Below, piece by piece: positions 35,448-44,338 of a stretch of 64,000 bases of DNA. Under the pieces are notes generated by a model that saw nothing but the letters and a program-made list of their open reading frames with translations, made no database searches and was not told the DNA's origin. The position numbers and the translations under genes are program-made. The DNA is from CBFDBF01 sp050287965. GTDB taxonomy: Bacteria; Pseudomonadota; Gammaproteobacteria; Chromatiales; Chromatiaceae. Numbering within the stretch: the first letter of the stretch is position 1; the number at the start of each line of letters is the position of its first letter. The stretch is taken from NCBI GenBank assembly GCA_050287965.1, contig JBNKCX010000017.1:124001-188000 (forward strand), read 5' to 3'.

Positions 35448-36920
35448 ATGCAAGAACTCAACGACCTGGAACTGGTTCTTAAGTCACATACACCGATTAT
35501 CGTTATAGAGTCTCCGGAAGAGCAGCGGATCCTGCAGCTGTTCGCCCAGCTCGGCATGCGCCTCCCCCATCCCTCTTTCAAATGGACCGTTACCGACGGA
35601 CTGCAACGGCTTGAAGTGGATTTCGGAAACCAACAGTTCACCTCCGACCCCCCGAGCGTTCTAAAACATATTCGCGCGCTCACCAAACCCGGCTTTTTTC
35701 TGCTGCTGGATTTCCACCCCTATCTGGAAGACCCTCTGCACGTCCGGCTGATCAAGGAGATCGCCCACGGTTTTGAAACGGTTCCGCGTACCCTTATCTT
35801 CCTGAGCCACTCCTTTCGGATTCCGCCGGAACTGAAACATCTCACCGCCCGCTTCGAACTCCGTCTTCCTGATCGCAACACCATAATTCGTCTGATCCGG
35901 GAAGAGGCCAGACATTGGCGGGACAGCCTGGGTAACGGTAAGGTGGAAGCCGATAACGAGGCGGTGGAAAGGCTTGCCGCCAATCTTTCCGGGGTCACAA
36001 CCAGTGATGCTCGGCAGCTTATCCGCAAAGCCATTCGCGATGATAGCGCCATAACCCACTCCGATCTGCCGGGAGTAATGAAGGCAAAATACGAACTTAT
36101 CGGAGGCGATGGCGTCATTTCGTTCGAGTATGATACCGCCCTGTTTTCCGATGTGGCCGGCCTGGACAATCTTAAGCGTTGGCTGGAGCAGCGCCGAAAG
36201 GCCTTCGCCGGCAGCTCCCGCTCGCTGGACCGCCCCAAGGGTATTATGCTGCTGGGAGTCCAGGGCGGCGGAAAAAGTCTGGCCGCCAAGGCGGTGGCCG
36301 GCAACTTCGGAGTACCCCTCCTGCGGCTCGATTTCGGGGCCCTTTACAACAAGTATTACGGTGAGACCGAGAAGAACCTGCGTCACGCCCTACGTACCGC
36401 CGAGGTCATGGCGCCGTGCGTTCTATGGATGGATGAAATAGAAAAAGGGATTGCCGACGGCGGTTCGGATGACGGTCTCTCGCAACGGGTACTCGGTACC
36501 CTGCTCACCTGGATGGCCGAACAGGGGGATGGGGTATTCATCGTTGCCACCGCCAACAATATCGAACGACTGCCGCCGGAGCTTATACGTAAAGGACGAT
36601 TGGACGAAGTATTCTTTGTGGACCTTCCCGACCCGGAAACCCGCCAGGAGATATTCAGGATTCATCTTAGGCGACGAAACCTGGCTCCCAGCGGATTTGA
36701 TCTGGGGCTGTTAGGCGACAAGAGCAACGGTTTTACCGGCGCCGAGATCGAACAGGCCATCGTCTCATCCCTTTACGCCGCGCAGGCGCAGGAAGAGAGC
36801 ATCAGTACGGCTCACTTGCTGGCCGAACTGCAACGCACCCGCCCTCTCTCCGTCATCATGGCCGAACAGATCGAACGGTTGCGCGGTTGGGCCGCCGACC
36901 GCACGGTTCCGGCCGGCTGA
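35448..36920 (+). CDS. AAA+ ATPase, Ycf46-like
   Basis: 490 residues. The N-terminal ~230 residues are a divergent regulatory domain (LNDLELVLKSHTPIIVIES), and the C-terminal half is an AAA+ domain: SDVAGLDNLKRWLEQR, Walker A GVQGGGKS, Walker B CVLWMDEIEKG, sensor TANNIERLPPELIRKGRLDE, with an Arg finger and a C-terminal lid. This layout matches Ycf46 of cyanobacteria and plastids, implicated in low-CO2 responses and still of unclear function. Not in an operon; the minus-strand poly-Asp gene is downstream. Confidence 0.87.
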   Translation: MQELNDLELVLKSHTPIIVIESPEEQRILQLFAQLGMRLPHPSFKWTVTDGLQRLEVDFGNQQFTSDPPSVLKHIRALTKPGFFLLLDFHPYLEDPLHVRLIKEIAHGFETVPRTLIFLSHSFRIPPELKHLTARFELRLPDRNTIIRLIREEARHWRDSLGNGKVEADNEAVERLAANLSGVTTSDARQLIRKAIRDDSAITHSDLPGVMKAKYELIGGDGVISFEYDTALFSDVAGLDNLKRWLEQRRKAFAGSSRSLDRPKGIMLLGVQGGGKSLAAKAVAGNFGVPLLRLDFGALYNKYYGETEKNLRHALRTAEVMAPCVLWMDEIEKGIADGGSDDGLSQRVLGTLLTWMAEQGDGVFIVATANNIERLPPELIRKGRLDEVFFVDLPDPETRQEIFRIHLRRRNLAPSGFDLGLLGDKSNGFTGAEIEQAIVSSLYAAQAQEESISTAHLLAELQRTRPLSVIMAEQIERLRGWAADRTVPAG

Positions 36921-36921
36921 C

Positions 36922-36958
36922 AAAAAAAGGGGACGAAAGGAAATCTTCCTCCGTCCCC
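36922..36958 (-). terminator. Rho-independent terminator of the poly-Asp gene
   Basis: On the minus strand GGGGACG ... CGTCCCC forms a hairpin followed by seven T residues. It ends the transcript of the poly-aspartate protein, and lies just after the AAA+ stop on the other strand. Confidence 0.85.
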
Positions 36959-37082
36959 CAATCTTCCCGCGTTGCTACCTATATCTTCTTACGCTCCCTC
37001 TCCGAGTTTACGCAACAGCAGTAGACCTTCTCTGTCTGACCCTGCATAGGCACTCCCATAGAGTTTCACCCCGCATCCTAGC

Positions 37083-37619
<537 letters not shown>

Positions 37620-38353
37620 CTGTAATCTCCCGTCGATGCCTGTTGCCTGATGTCGATTACGATCATATTCCCTGGTTATACGGGAAACATCTTCCCGTCA
37701 ATTGTAAAACGAACCCCCTTCGCGCTCTCGCGACCGAGTCCAGGGTCGTTGTCATTATCATCACTACCCTGTTCGGCATTAATCTGCGGCAAAGGCCGGG
37801 CCGTATCGGAAGCGAGCCCTCAAAGATGTGAGACTATCGATCATCACCGTGATCATACCGGTCTACAGAGAAACCGAATACAGGCAGACGACGCCATAGA
37901 TACCGCCGAATCCGACCTCCGCTCCCCCAACGAAAACCTGATCTTCCTGGTCACCGGGTAGGACTTGATATATCGACTCTTTCAAGATTTTCTGTCGATT
38001 TGCAAAACCTTTGTCGCGACTATAAAAGCCCTTGGAAAAGCAGGGTATCTATCGCTGTCATACATTAGACGGACAACAACCGGATTTTCATCCCTCAACC
38101 CCTGTTTTTCGTCGGAAGAATCTTTTTCCGGTGAGGGATTTCCAGCCAAAATCCGTCGACAAGGACGCCCCCGAACACATCAATTCCGGGAAAACCCCTA
38201 TAGCCATGGGCAGCAACGCAAAAGAGCCGCTTCTTGGCGCACAAAATGATGATTCGATCCCGTTCCTTAATTTTTATTTCAGATTCGACTGCTAAAACAC
38301 CTGTATGAGCGGGATTAATTTACGTTCTGAAACGTTTTTATTAATAACCCTGT
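37620..38353. other. 730-base region without an intact gene
   Basis: Between the poly-Asp gene and the ECF sigma factor. The only recognisable part is a possible decayed glycosyltransferase start at 37828-37959. No strong promoter elements or repeats identified. Confidence 0.5.
37828..37959 (+). pseudogene. Possible decayed family-2 glycosyltransferase fragment
   Basis: From a GTG at 37828 the frame reads VRLSIITVIIPVYRETEYRQ before a stop at 37897. ITVIIPVYRETE resembles the start of family-2 glycosyltransferases. In the next frame the text continues DAIDTAESDLRSPNENLIFL to a stop at about 37961, which may be the continuation after a frameshift. The fragment is short and the call is uncertain. 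Confidence 0.3.
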
Positions 38354-38890
38354 ATGAATAAAGGGATGGATAACAGTCTGGAACAGCAACTGGTCGAGCT
38401 GCTGCCGCGGTTGCGGAGGTTTGCGTACGGGTTGACGGGCAGCGCCGAAAAGGGCGATGAACTGCTGCAGGCGGCTTGTGAACGGGCACTGTCCAAATCG
38501 GCACAATGGCGTGCGGATACCAGACTGGATCATTGGATGTACCGCATCATACGGAACCTGCGTATCGATGAACTCCGATCCCAGAACATTCAGAAACGCG
38601 GCGTGGAAAAGATCATGCCGATCTACGAAGAGGCATACGATGGACGACGCATGCTTGATTCACAGATCTCCGCCGACGAGGTACATAAGGCCATGAACCG
38701 TCTGTCGGAGGACCACCGCACCATTCTGCTGCTGGTCGGAGTGGAAGGCTATGCCTATAAAGAGGTTTCAGAAATCCTGGGGATTCCCATGGGAACCGTC
38801 ACCAGCCGTCTGCTTCGGGCCAGAAAGGCTCTATTAAAGGAACTCTCTCAATCCGATAGGCAGTCACCGCCACAGGAGGCCGCTTTATGA
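38354..38890 (+). CDS. ECF-type RNA polymerase sigma factor
   Basis: 178 residues. Region 2 shows LRRFAYGLTGSAEKGDELLQAACERAL and DHWMYRIIRNLRIDELRSQN; region 4 shows MNRLSEDHRTILLLVGVEGYAYKEVSEILGIPMGTVTSRLLRARKAL, a helix-turn-helix. It directs polymerase to its own promoters. It overlaps by four bases (ATGA) the gene of a predicted anti-sigma factor, and is first in a four-gene cluster. A reader should note the lack of a good ribosome site before ATG 38354; the second Met at 38366 is an alternative. Confidence 0.92.
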   Translation: MNKGMDNSLEQQLVELLPRLRRFAYGLTGSAEKGDELLQAACERALSKSAQWRADTRLDHWMYRIIRNLRIDELRSQNIQKRGVEKIMPIYEEAYDGRRMLDSQISADEVHKAMNRLSEDHRTILLLVGVEGYAYKEVSEILGIPMGTVTSRLLRARKALLKELSQSDRQSPPQEAAL

Positions 38891-39531
38891 ACATGGAACG
38901 CGAAAAGCTGCTATCCGCCTATGTGGATGGAGAGTTGAGCGCTGAAAACCTGGATTGGGTTGAAGGTCTTTTGACAAAGGACAGAGAAGCCGGGGTTTTC
39001 GTGGATACGATCACCAAAACCAACCGATTGCTCAAGGACGCCTATAACCCGATCTTCCACCAATCCCTGCCCGCATCACTGCTGCCGCATCATAGGAAGA
39101 ACTGGCTACGCCGATTCACCAACCCTCTGTATATCGCAGCTGCCGCATCCGTCGCACTGGTCGTGTTTATCGGTGGTTATCTGGCATCCGATTTCATGAC
39201 CCGACAGGAACTGGACGTTATGCATCAGAAACTGGCGGAGCTGCGGCGTCAAACCCTGGAATACTCTCCCAGTGGCACACCGGTATCCTGGAACGACGCC
39301 AGCGGATTACTGAATATTACCGTGGAGCCGCTGAAAACTTTCCGGACACCCGATAATCACTACTGTCGCGAATACCGCGAAATCATCAAGGAAGGCAGCG
39401 ATACGGAAGTCCGAATAGGTGTGGCCTGCCGCAGCGGCAAAACCCAGTGGGATGTTCAGAACGAATCGACGCAGCAAAAATCCGATAACAAGGCAGACAG
39501 GAATCCGGGCAATCCCAAGGTAATATTATGA
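38887..39531 (+). CDS. Predicted anti-sigma factor with an envelope surface domain
   Basis: 214 residues. The N-terminus MNMEREKLLSAYVDGELSAENLDWV is RseA/anti-sigma-like. A membrane helix at about 82-102 (YIAAAASVALVVFIGGYLASD) is followed by a periplasmic part with a domain (about 125-190) of the RT0821/Lpp0805 or COG4520 surface-antigen type: YSPSGTPVSWNDASG, FRTPDNHYCREYREI, GVACRSGKTQWDV, with two Cys that may pair. Both ends overlap neighbours by four bases. It probably holds the sigma factor until a periplasmic signal is sensed. Confidence 0.85.
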   Translation: MNMEREKLLSAYVDGELSAENLDWVEGLLTKDREAGVFVDTITKTNRLLKDAYNPIFHQSLPASLLPHHRKNWLRRFTNPLYIAAAASVALVVFIGGYLASDFMTRQELDVMHQKLAELRRQTLEYSPSGTPVSWNDASGLLNITVEPLKTFRTPDNHYCREYREIIKEGSDTEVRIGVACRSGKTQWDVQNESTQQKSDNKADRNPGNPKVIL

Positions 39532-40499
39532 AGGCAAGGCTTCGTCCTCTGGTGGTCGTACTTATCGGAACGATTACCACAGGATGCAACACGCTCTCGC
39601 GAACCGTTGATATCAGAAGCAACGCCAGCAGGCTACCGCCGTCCCCATTGCCAAACTATCGGGCAGGCGACCGGATCCATTATAAGGATGGACATAACGA
39701 ATACGTTACAAAAGTAACTGAACAAAAAATCCAGTGGGAGCGCTCAAGTACTCGCCGCTATACGACGTGGCGCAACTTCATGCTTCCACATGTCAGTTCG
39801 GGATCTCGGCGTTATCTGGGTAATGAGAACATCGATAAAGCGGTATCACCGGATATTCTTTGGCCGTTAAAAGTCGGGAATACCGCCCGTTTCAGTTCCC
39901 GCAAATACAATACCGCCAAAGCTTCAAATACCACCAAAATATCTCTGCGTTTCTGGAACTGCCAGGTCTCGGGAACTGCTAATGTCCAGGTTCTTGCGGG
40001 TACCTTCGATACCTATCGTGTGGAATGCTTCCGCCATAACGAATTAAACAAGCCCAGCCGTCATTTCGTATGGTATTACGCTCCCGAACTCCAACATCCG
40101 ATAGTCAAGGTGGAATACAGAAAAAGCGGCAAGTTTCCCCCGAAGGTGGAGGAAGTACTGGCGTTAGAACGCGGACTCAACTGGCTGGCTGAAGATGAGC
40201 GCAATTCTTTGCGCGAAAAGCTGAATAAGGTCCTTGAGTACCACCCCTCGGGAAAACCCGGCTCCTGGAAATCGCGAGACGGCGGAACCCGGGTAACCAT
40301 TATCCCGACAAATTCCCTACGCTCGGATAGCGGAAACTACTGCCGAAACTATCTGCAGAAAATCAGTTACGGAAAACTTAAGCAGACGGCCGCCGGACTG
40401 ATGTGCCGCATCGAAAAGGAGCACTGGTCCATCCCGACAAAGGCCTGGAAATACGGCAATCTGGATCTGTTTCCCATGCTAAACATCCTGAATCTCTAA
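39528..40499 (+). CDS. Lipoprotein sharing the anti-sigma factor's C-terminal domain
   Basis: 323 residues; the N-terminus ends in GTITTGC, a lipobox. Middle part (about 35-225) is beta-rich with VLAGTFDTYRVECFRHNE and WYYAPELQHPIVKVEYR, a pattern found in envelope proteins of unknown role. The last ~80 residues (LEYHPSGKPGSWKSRDGG, GNYCRNYLQKI, GLMCRIEKEHWSI) align with the periplasmic domain of the preceding anti-sigma factor. Coupled by a four-base overlap. I infer a sensor/partner role; the family is not recognised. Confidence 0.75.
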   Translation: MKARLRPLVVVLIGTITTGCNTLSRTVDIRSNASRLPPSPLPNYRAGDRIHYKDGHNEYVTKVTEQKIQWERSSTRRYTTWRNFMLPHVSSGSRRYLGNENIDKAVSPDILWPLKVGNTARFSSRKYNTAKASNTTKISLRFWNCQVSGTANVQVLAGTFDTYRVECFRHNELNKPSRHFVWYYAPELQHPIVKVEYRKSGKFPPKVEEVLALERGLNWLAEDERNSLREKLNKVLEYHPSGKPGSWKSRDGGTRVTIIPTNSLRSDSGNYCRNYLQKISYGKLKQTAAGLMCRIEKEHWSIPTKAWKYGNLDLFPMLNILNL

Positions 40500-40587
40500 C
40501 CGGCTTCTTGATGCCCGGGAGGCCGCCGTCACGTCTTGAGACACGAGACGGCCTGCGCAACAAATGTCCACAGGGAATCTTATAAAC

Positions 40588-41691
40588 ATGAGTTTTCTTG
40601 TCCGTACCGAGATATTCGCGTTGGTACTTATTGCGACCTTTGCAGCATCCAGAGGAGCCGGATTCTCGCCAGTAGATCGAATCGAGCTGGCGGCTAAACA
40701 TCTGGGTCGAGTACAACAGGAGGATGGATTTTTCCGCTATCAGTTCGATTTTGTGACCGGACACTGGACCGAGGACAATAATATCGTACGCCAGGCCGGC
40801 GCCGGCTATGCACTGGGAGAATACCTTCGTTACCGGAAGAACCCGGAGATAGAAGCCCATCTGAGACGAGCGGTACAGGCATACCGCGACTCTTCGATGG
40901 AGTGGAAGAGCGGCAGACTGCTTACCGTTTCGGGTAACTACAAAAAGGCCAAATCCGGCGCAACCGCGTTGGCGCTGATCTCAGCCCAGTACTATCGCGA
41001 AGTTTCCGGCGACAAACGTTTTGACCATGATATTCACGCCTGGGTAGACGGCCTCCTGAGCCTGCGCAACAAAAATGCCGGCTTTTCCAAAAGACCCCGA
41101 TTGAGCAGAGAATCACCCTACTCCAACGGCGAAATCTGGCTGGCCCTCGCGAACCACATACAGCAATTTCCCGGGGATATACGCGTCATTGAGGCCCTCA
41201 ACCAGATCGACGGTATTTTCCTTGACCGCTATGGCAAAAAACCTGATATCGGCTTTTTCCACTGGGGCGTGATGGCGGCGGAAAAACGTTACCGGCAGAC
41301 GACGGAGAGGCGCTTCGTCGATTTTGCCGCACAACAGGCAATCCAATACCTTGAAGAAATGAGGCCGCGGGTAAACCCGGCCAGCAACAGCTGCTACGCG
41401 GTGGAAGGGTTGGCAGCGGTCATGGGGATGCTGGAAGGGTTTCCCGAATATTCCGCGGTAAGACATCGTCTGGCCGACAGAATCAGCGAGGAGATGAAAA
41501 AGAATCTGCGCCTGCAGATAACGCCAGGACAGTCCGAGATTGCGTTAGGGCGCGGACGCACTCTGATAAACACCGAACTCGCGGACCACGCCGGCGCCTT
41601 TCTCGACAGCCGTCGGCGCCCCCAGATCCGTATCGACGCCACTCAACACTGCCTCTCAGCCCTGCTCAAGACCCGCCACCTCGATCTTTAA
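40588..41691 (+). CDS. Exported alpha/alpha-toroid-like protein of unknown function
   Basis: 367 residues from MSFLVRTEIF (ATG at 40588, with AGGGA upstream; an ATG 24 bases earlier has no ribosome site). Signal peptide to about residue 24. The body is helical with repeating motifs: NNIVRQAGAGYALGEYLRY, SGATALALISAQYYREVSG, NGEIWLALANHIQQFPG, HWGVMAAEKRYRQTTERRFVDFAAQQA, CYAVEGLAAVMGML, QHCLSALLK, a plan like the (alpha/alpha)6 barrels of glycan-active or cyclase enzymes. No catalytic residue can be named. It closes the sigma cluster; a heptamer array overlaps its stop. Confidence 0.72.
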   Translation: MSFLVRTEIFALVLIATFAASRGAGFSPVDRIELAAKHLGRVQQEDGFFRYQFDFVTGHWTEDNNIVRQAGAGYALGEYLRYRKNPEIEAHLRRAVQAYRDSSMEWKSGRLLTVSGNYKKAKSGATALALISAQYYREVSGDKRFDHDIHAWVDGLLSLRNKNAGFSKRPRLSRESPYSNGEIWLALANHIQQFPGDIRVIEALNQIDGIFLDRYGKKPDIGFFHWGVMAAEKRYRQTTERRFVDFAAQQAIQYLEEMRPRVNPASNSCYAVEGLAAVMGMLEGFPEYSAVRHRLADRISEEMKKNLRLQITPGQSEIALGRGRTLINTELADHAGAFLDSRRRPQIRIDATQHCLSALLKTRHLDL

Positions 41692-41741
41692 CTTCCCGCT
41701 TCTAGCTTCCCGCTTCTAACTGTTAACTGTTAACTGTTAAC
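41686..41741. repeat. Heptamer array H2, overlapping a stop codon
   Basis: Eight units in strict 7-base register: CTTTAAC, TTCCCGC, TTCTAGC, TTCCCGC, TTCTAAC, then TGTTAAC three times. The TAA of the toroid gene is inside the first unit. Confidence 0.75.
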
Positions 41742-41781
41742 TACCGATACGCTACCATTGCCCATTTTCCGGGAGAAGCCG

Positions 41782-42972
41782 ATGACACCCCCTGACCTGC
41801 TTGGCCAACTCAGCGCGGTTCATGAGATGATGGTACGGCTCACGGAATCCGTCCCGGAAGTCGACTGTTACCGTTCGTATGCTACCGGGCTGGCACCCCT
41901 TGCCTGGTACCTCGGGCGCAGTGTCTATCAGGAAACCTACTGGTTACGGGAGGTGCTTCAGGGCGATGACGACCTGACGGGGCGGGTAGGAGAGCTCTTT
42001 AATCCGCAAGGCGAGACCGACCCTTCTCTATGGGACCGTCTTCCGCCACAGGATCACCTGCTGAATTGGGCCCTGGAGATCCTGGAAAACAACCTGATAA
42101 TGCTTGCCAATCCCAGGCTGCTGCCTGATCATCCGCTGCTGCGGGAGGCGCGCCTGCAACAGTACATCCTGCAGGAACATCACCGAATATACGAAACCAT
42201 GCTAATGGTGCTTGGTGAACGACGTCTGCTGGAAGATTTCAGCGAATACCAGGTCACCACACCGTTGAAGAGTAAGCCGCCGGCGACGGAGAGCCTGGGT
42301 ATCTCCCAGGGCCACTACCGCATCGGCGCGAAGGACCAGACTCCCGCTTACGATAACGAGTTACCGGAACAGATCGTGGAATTGAGCAGTTTCCGCATCG
42401 CCCGACAGGCTGTTTCAAATGGAGCATTTCTGCGGTTCATGGAGGAAGGGGGTTACCTGGAACGGAAATACTGGTCGGAGGGAGGCTGGAACTGGCTGTC
42501 ACGCAATCACTGCCATCACCCTCACCACTGGCGTCAGGACAATCACCAAGCCTGGTACGGCATCGGCCTGAACGGCCCCTTCGACCTGACCGCCGAGGAT
42601 CCGGTGATGGGGATCAACCGCTATGAGGCCGGCGCTTTCGCCGCATGGACAGCGGAACAGGGCGAAGAACTTGCGGGCGCCGTACTGCAACACGAGTACC
42701 AATGGGAAGTTGCTGTCCGAACCCAGGCCCTGAAGGAGTTTGGCCGAGTCTGGGAATGGTGTTCCAACAGTTTTCATCCCTACAGCGAGTACCAGCCCAC
42801 GCGGGACGGGCTGGGAACCACGGAAAATTTCGACGAAAACCTATTCAGCCTGCGGGGCGCAAGCCTCTACACCCAGCACTCCCTGCGTCGCCCCAGCTAC
42901 CGTAACCGGGCGCCTGCGGAGAAAAGATATCTGTTCGCAGGCGCCCGGCTGGTATTCCCCCCGAAGACATAG
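41782..42972 (+). CDS. EgtB/FGE-sulfatase-like protein lacking the iron ligands
   Basis: 396 residues from MTPPDLLGQLSAVHEM (ATG at 41782 with GGGAG upstream). N-terminal DinB-like helical part (about 1-165) and C-terminal sulfatase-modifying-factor fold (about 185-395, FRIARQAVSNGAFLRFMEEGGY, EWCSNSFHPYSEYQP, LFAGARLVF). Resembles ergothioneine/selenoneine sulfoxide synthases. In those, an iron-binding His sits in LGH and HxxxHxE motifs; here LGR is found and the second motif reads EHHRIYETM, so the triad seems lost. It may be a non-iron relative with a different role. Convergent with the FKBP gene. Confidence 0.75.
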   Translation: MTPPDLLGQLSAVHEMMVRLTESVPEVDCYRSYATGLAPLAWYLGRSVYQETYWLREVLQGDDDLTGRVGELFNPQGETDPSLWDRLPPQDHLLNWALEILENNLIMLANPRLLPDHPLLREARLQQYILQEHHRIYETMLMVLGERRLLEDFSEYQVTTPLKSKPPATESLGISQGHYRIGAKDQTPAYDNELPEQIVELSSFRIARQAVSNGAFLRFMEEGGYLERKYWSEGGWNWLSRNHCHHPHHWRQDNHQAWYGIGLNGPFDLTAEDPVMGINRYEAGAFAAWTAEQGEELAGAVLQHEYQWEVAVRTQALKEFGRVWEWCSNSFHPYSEYQPTRDGLGTTENFDENLFSLRGASLYTQHSLRRPSYRNRAPAEKRYLFAGARLVFPPKT

Positions 42973-42980
42973 TGGGGGTT

Positions 42981-43005
42981 TTTACGGACGCACCGCGCCC
43001 GTAAA
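42981..43005. terminator. Hairpin between convergent genes
   Basis: TTTACGG-A-CGC, loop ACC, GCG-C-CCGTAAA: ten paired bases with one mismatch. It could terminate transcripts from both sides. Confidence 0.55.
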
Positions 43006-43028
43006 TAATCCCGCGTCCCGGAGGCGTC

Positions 43029-43727
43029 TCAGCCGGTAGTTACGGAAATCAGTTCGATCTCGAAGATCAGGGCCTCATTGGGGCCGATGGCCGGAGGAGC
43101 GCCTCTGGCCCCATACGCCATCTCAGAGGGAATGAAAATCCGCCATTTCGCTCCCGGCTGCATACGGGTCAGGGCTTCGCGGAATCCCTCGATAACACCG
43201 TTCAGCTGGAAGGTAACCGGTTGTTCACCGTGAGAATAGGAGCTATCGAACTCCTCACCATTGAGCAGGGTCCCGCGGTAATGAACGGTAACGGTATCGT
43301 CAACTTCGGGAGACGCCCCCTCTCCCGCTTTTAATACCTCATACTGCAGCCCGCTGGGCAACTCCACAACACCCTCTTTACTCTTGTTCTCGGCGAGGAA
43401 GTTCCGTCCCGCCTCAAGGGCACGTATAGCCTCTTCCGCACGGGCCTGGACAATCGCCTGCTGGCCGGCCTCCAGCGCCATGGCCATCTCTTCGGCGGTC
43501 ATCTGCAACTCCCGCTCCTGTAGAACATCCGTTATGGCGGCGGTGATAGCCGTATTGTCTATCTCGATGCTCTTGGACTGCAGCTGACGCGCAAAGGCAT
43601 AACCAATTGCGTAGCTGAATCTCTGTTCCGTGGTCTTCAGCTCAGCATCAGCGGGTGGATCAGAGGGCGAACATGAGGTCGTGATGAGAAGTGCGAAAGG
43701 AAGCAGGATCCTATAATTGATGGGCAT
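43029..43727 (-). CDS. FKBP-type peptidyl-prolyl isomerase, Mip/FkpA lipoprotein
   Basis: 232 residues. Lipobox LLITTSC. The N-terminal helical dimerisation domain (about 30-115, EQRFSYAIGYAFARQLQSKSIEIDN) is followed by an FKBP domain (about 130-230): VTVHYRGTLLNGEEFDSSYSHGEQPVTFQLNGVIEGFREALTRMQPGAKWRIFIPSEMAYG. It catalyses prolyl isomerisation and helps periplasmic folding. Members of the Mip group are homodimers. Alone on the minus strand. Confidence 0.92.
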   Translation of the reverse strand: MPINYRILLPFALLITTSCSPSDPPADAELKTTEQRFSYAIGYAFARQLQSKSIEIDNTAITAAITDVLQERELQMTAEEMAMALEAGQQAIVQARAEEAIRALEAGRNFLAENKSKEGVVELPSGLQYEVLKAGEGASPEVDDTVTVHYRGTLLNGEEFDSSYSHGEQPVTFQLNGVIEGFREALTRMQPGAKWRIFIPSEMAYGARGAPPAIGPNEALIFEIELISVTTG

Positions 43728-43913
43728 AAATTTTCCTTACATATTTTTATATATATCGGCCGAAACCGCAGGAAATTGAACCCTACCCGCTTGCCGCAAA
43801 GAACGCAATTCCTAAATTGAATCAAATAGATACAATTCTTCACATTTTCGAAAACCGGGTCTTGGCAGGGGTGAAATTCCGACCTATTCTTCCATCACAG
43901 AAGGTAGGTTTTT

Positions 43914-44156
43914 ATGATCATCAAATCTGTTTCCGGATCGGCGCTGCAAGGCATACAGCGAGGACTTCAGGGCGTTCGCCGTAACGCCGCTGAGATCGCG
44001 TCCGCGCACCACATGCGAAGCAGCACTGCCGCCCCCAAGGACCTGACCCGCTCCCTGGTTGAACTCAAGCAACATCAGCTGATAACGAGCGCCTCGGTGG
44101 AGGCCTTCCGTACGGAAAATGAGATAATCGGAACTCTGCTGGATGTAAAGGCGTAG
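43914..44156 (+). CDS. Small FlgC-like (flagellar rod-type) protein
   Basis: 80 residues, strong ribosome site AAGGTAGG seven bases before the ATG. The C-terminal SLVELKQHQLITSASVEAFRTENEIIGTLLDVKA resembles the C-terminal helix shared by flagellar rod and hook proteins (usually ...FEANLKVLKTADEMLGTLLDI), while GLQGVRRNAAEIASA resembles their N-terminal helix. Too short for a full FlgC, and no flagellar genes are nearby. Function unknown; possibly exported or structural. Confidence 0.65.
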   Translation: MIIKSVSGSALQGIQRGLQGVRRNAAEIASAHHMRSSTAAPKDLTRSLVELKQHQLITSASVEAFRTENEIIGTLLDVKA

Positions 44157-44210
44157 CGAATCCAACGCCGGCTGTTTTCTTTCACGCGCTACCTTTTCGC
44201 AAAGGTAATC

Positions 44211-44241
44211 AAAAGTACCCGCAAACAATGCGGGTACTTTT
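44211..44241. terminator. Intrinsic terminator after the FlgC-like gene
   Basis: Twelve-base perfect stem AAAAGTACCCGC / GCGGGTACTTTT with a seven-base loop; the T-rich flank is on both strands, so it may act in both directions. Confidence 0.85.
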
Positions 44242-44296
44242 GTTTCGGGGTCCTGAAAAAACCCGGAGCGTTGATGCCGGACGCCGCCCCACGCAC

Positions 44297-44338
44297 GATA
44301 AACTTCTTGCTACTAACTACCAACTTCGTACTTCTGAT
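44297..44338. repeat. Heptamer array H3, at the end of nadC
   Basis: Units GATAAAC, TTCTTGC, TACTAAC, TACCAAC, TTCGTAC and TTCTGAT in 7-base register; the last touches the nadC stop codon. Confidence 0.65.

Noticed and set aside
43860..43913. Sigma-54 or sigma-28 promoter for the FlgC-like gene
   Set aside because: TTGGCAG is present but the -12 GC is missing, and no sigma-28 pair is seen.
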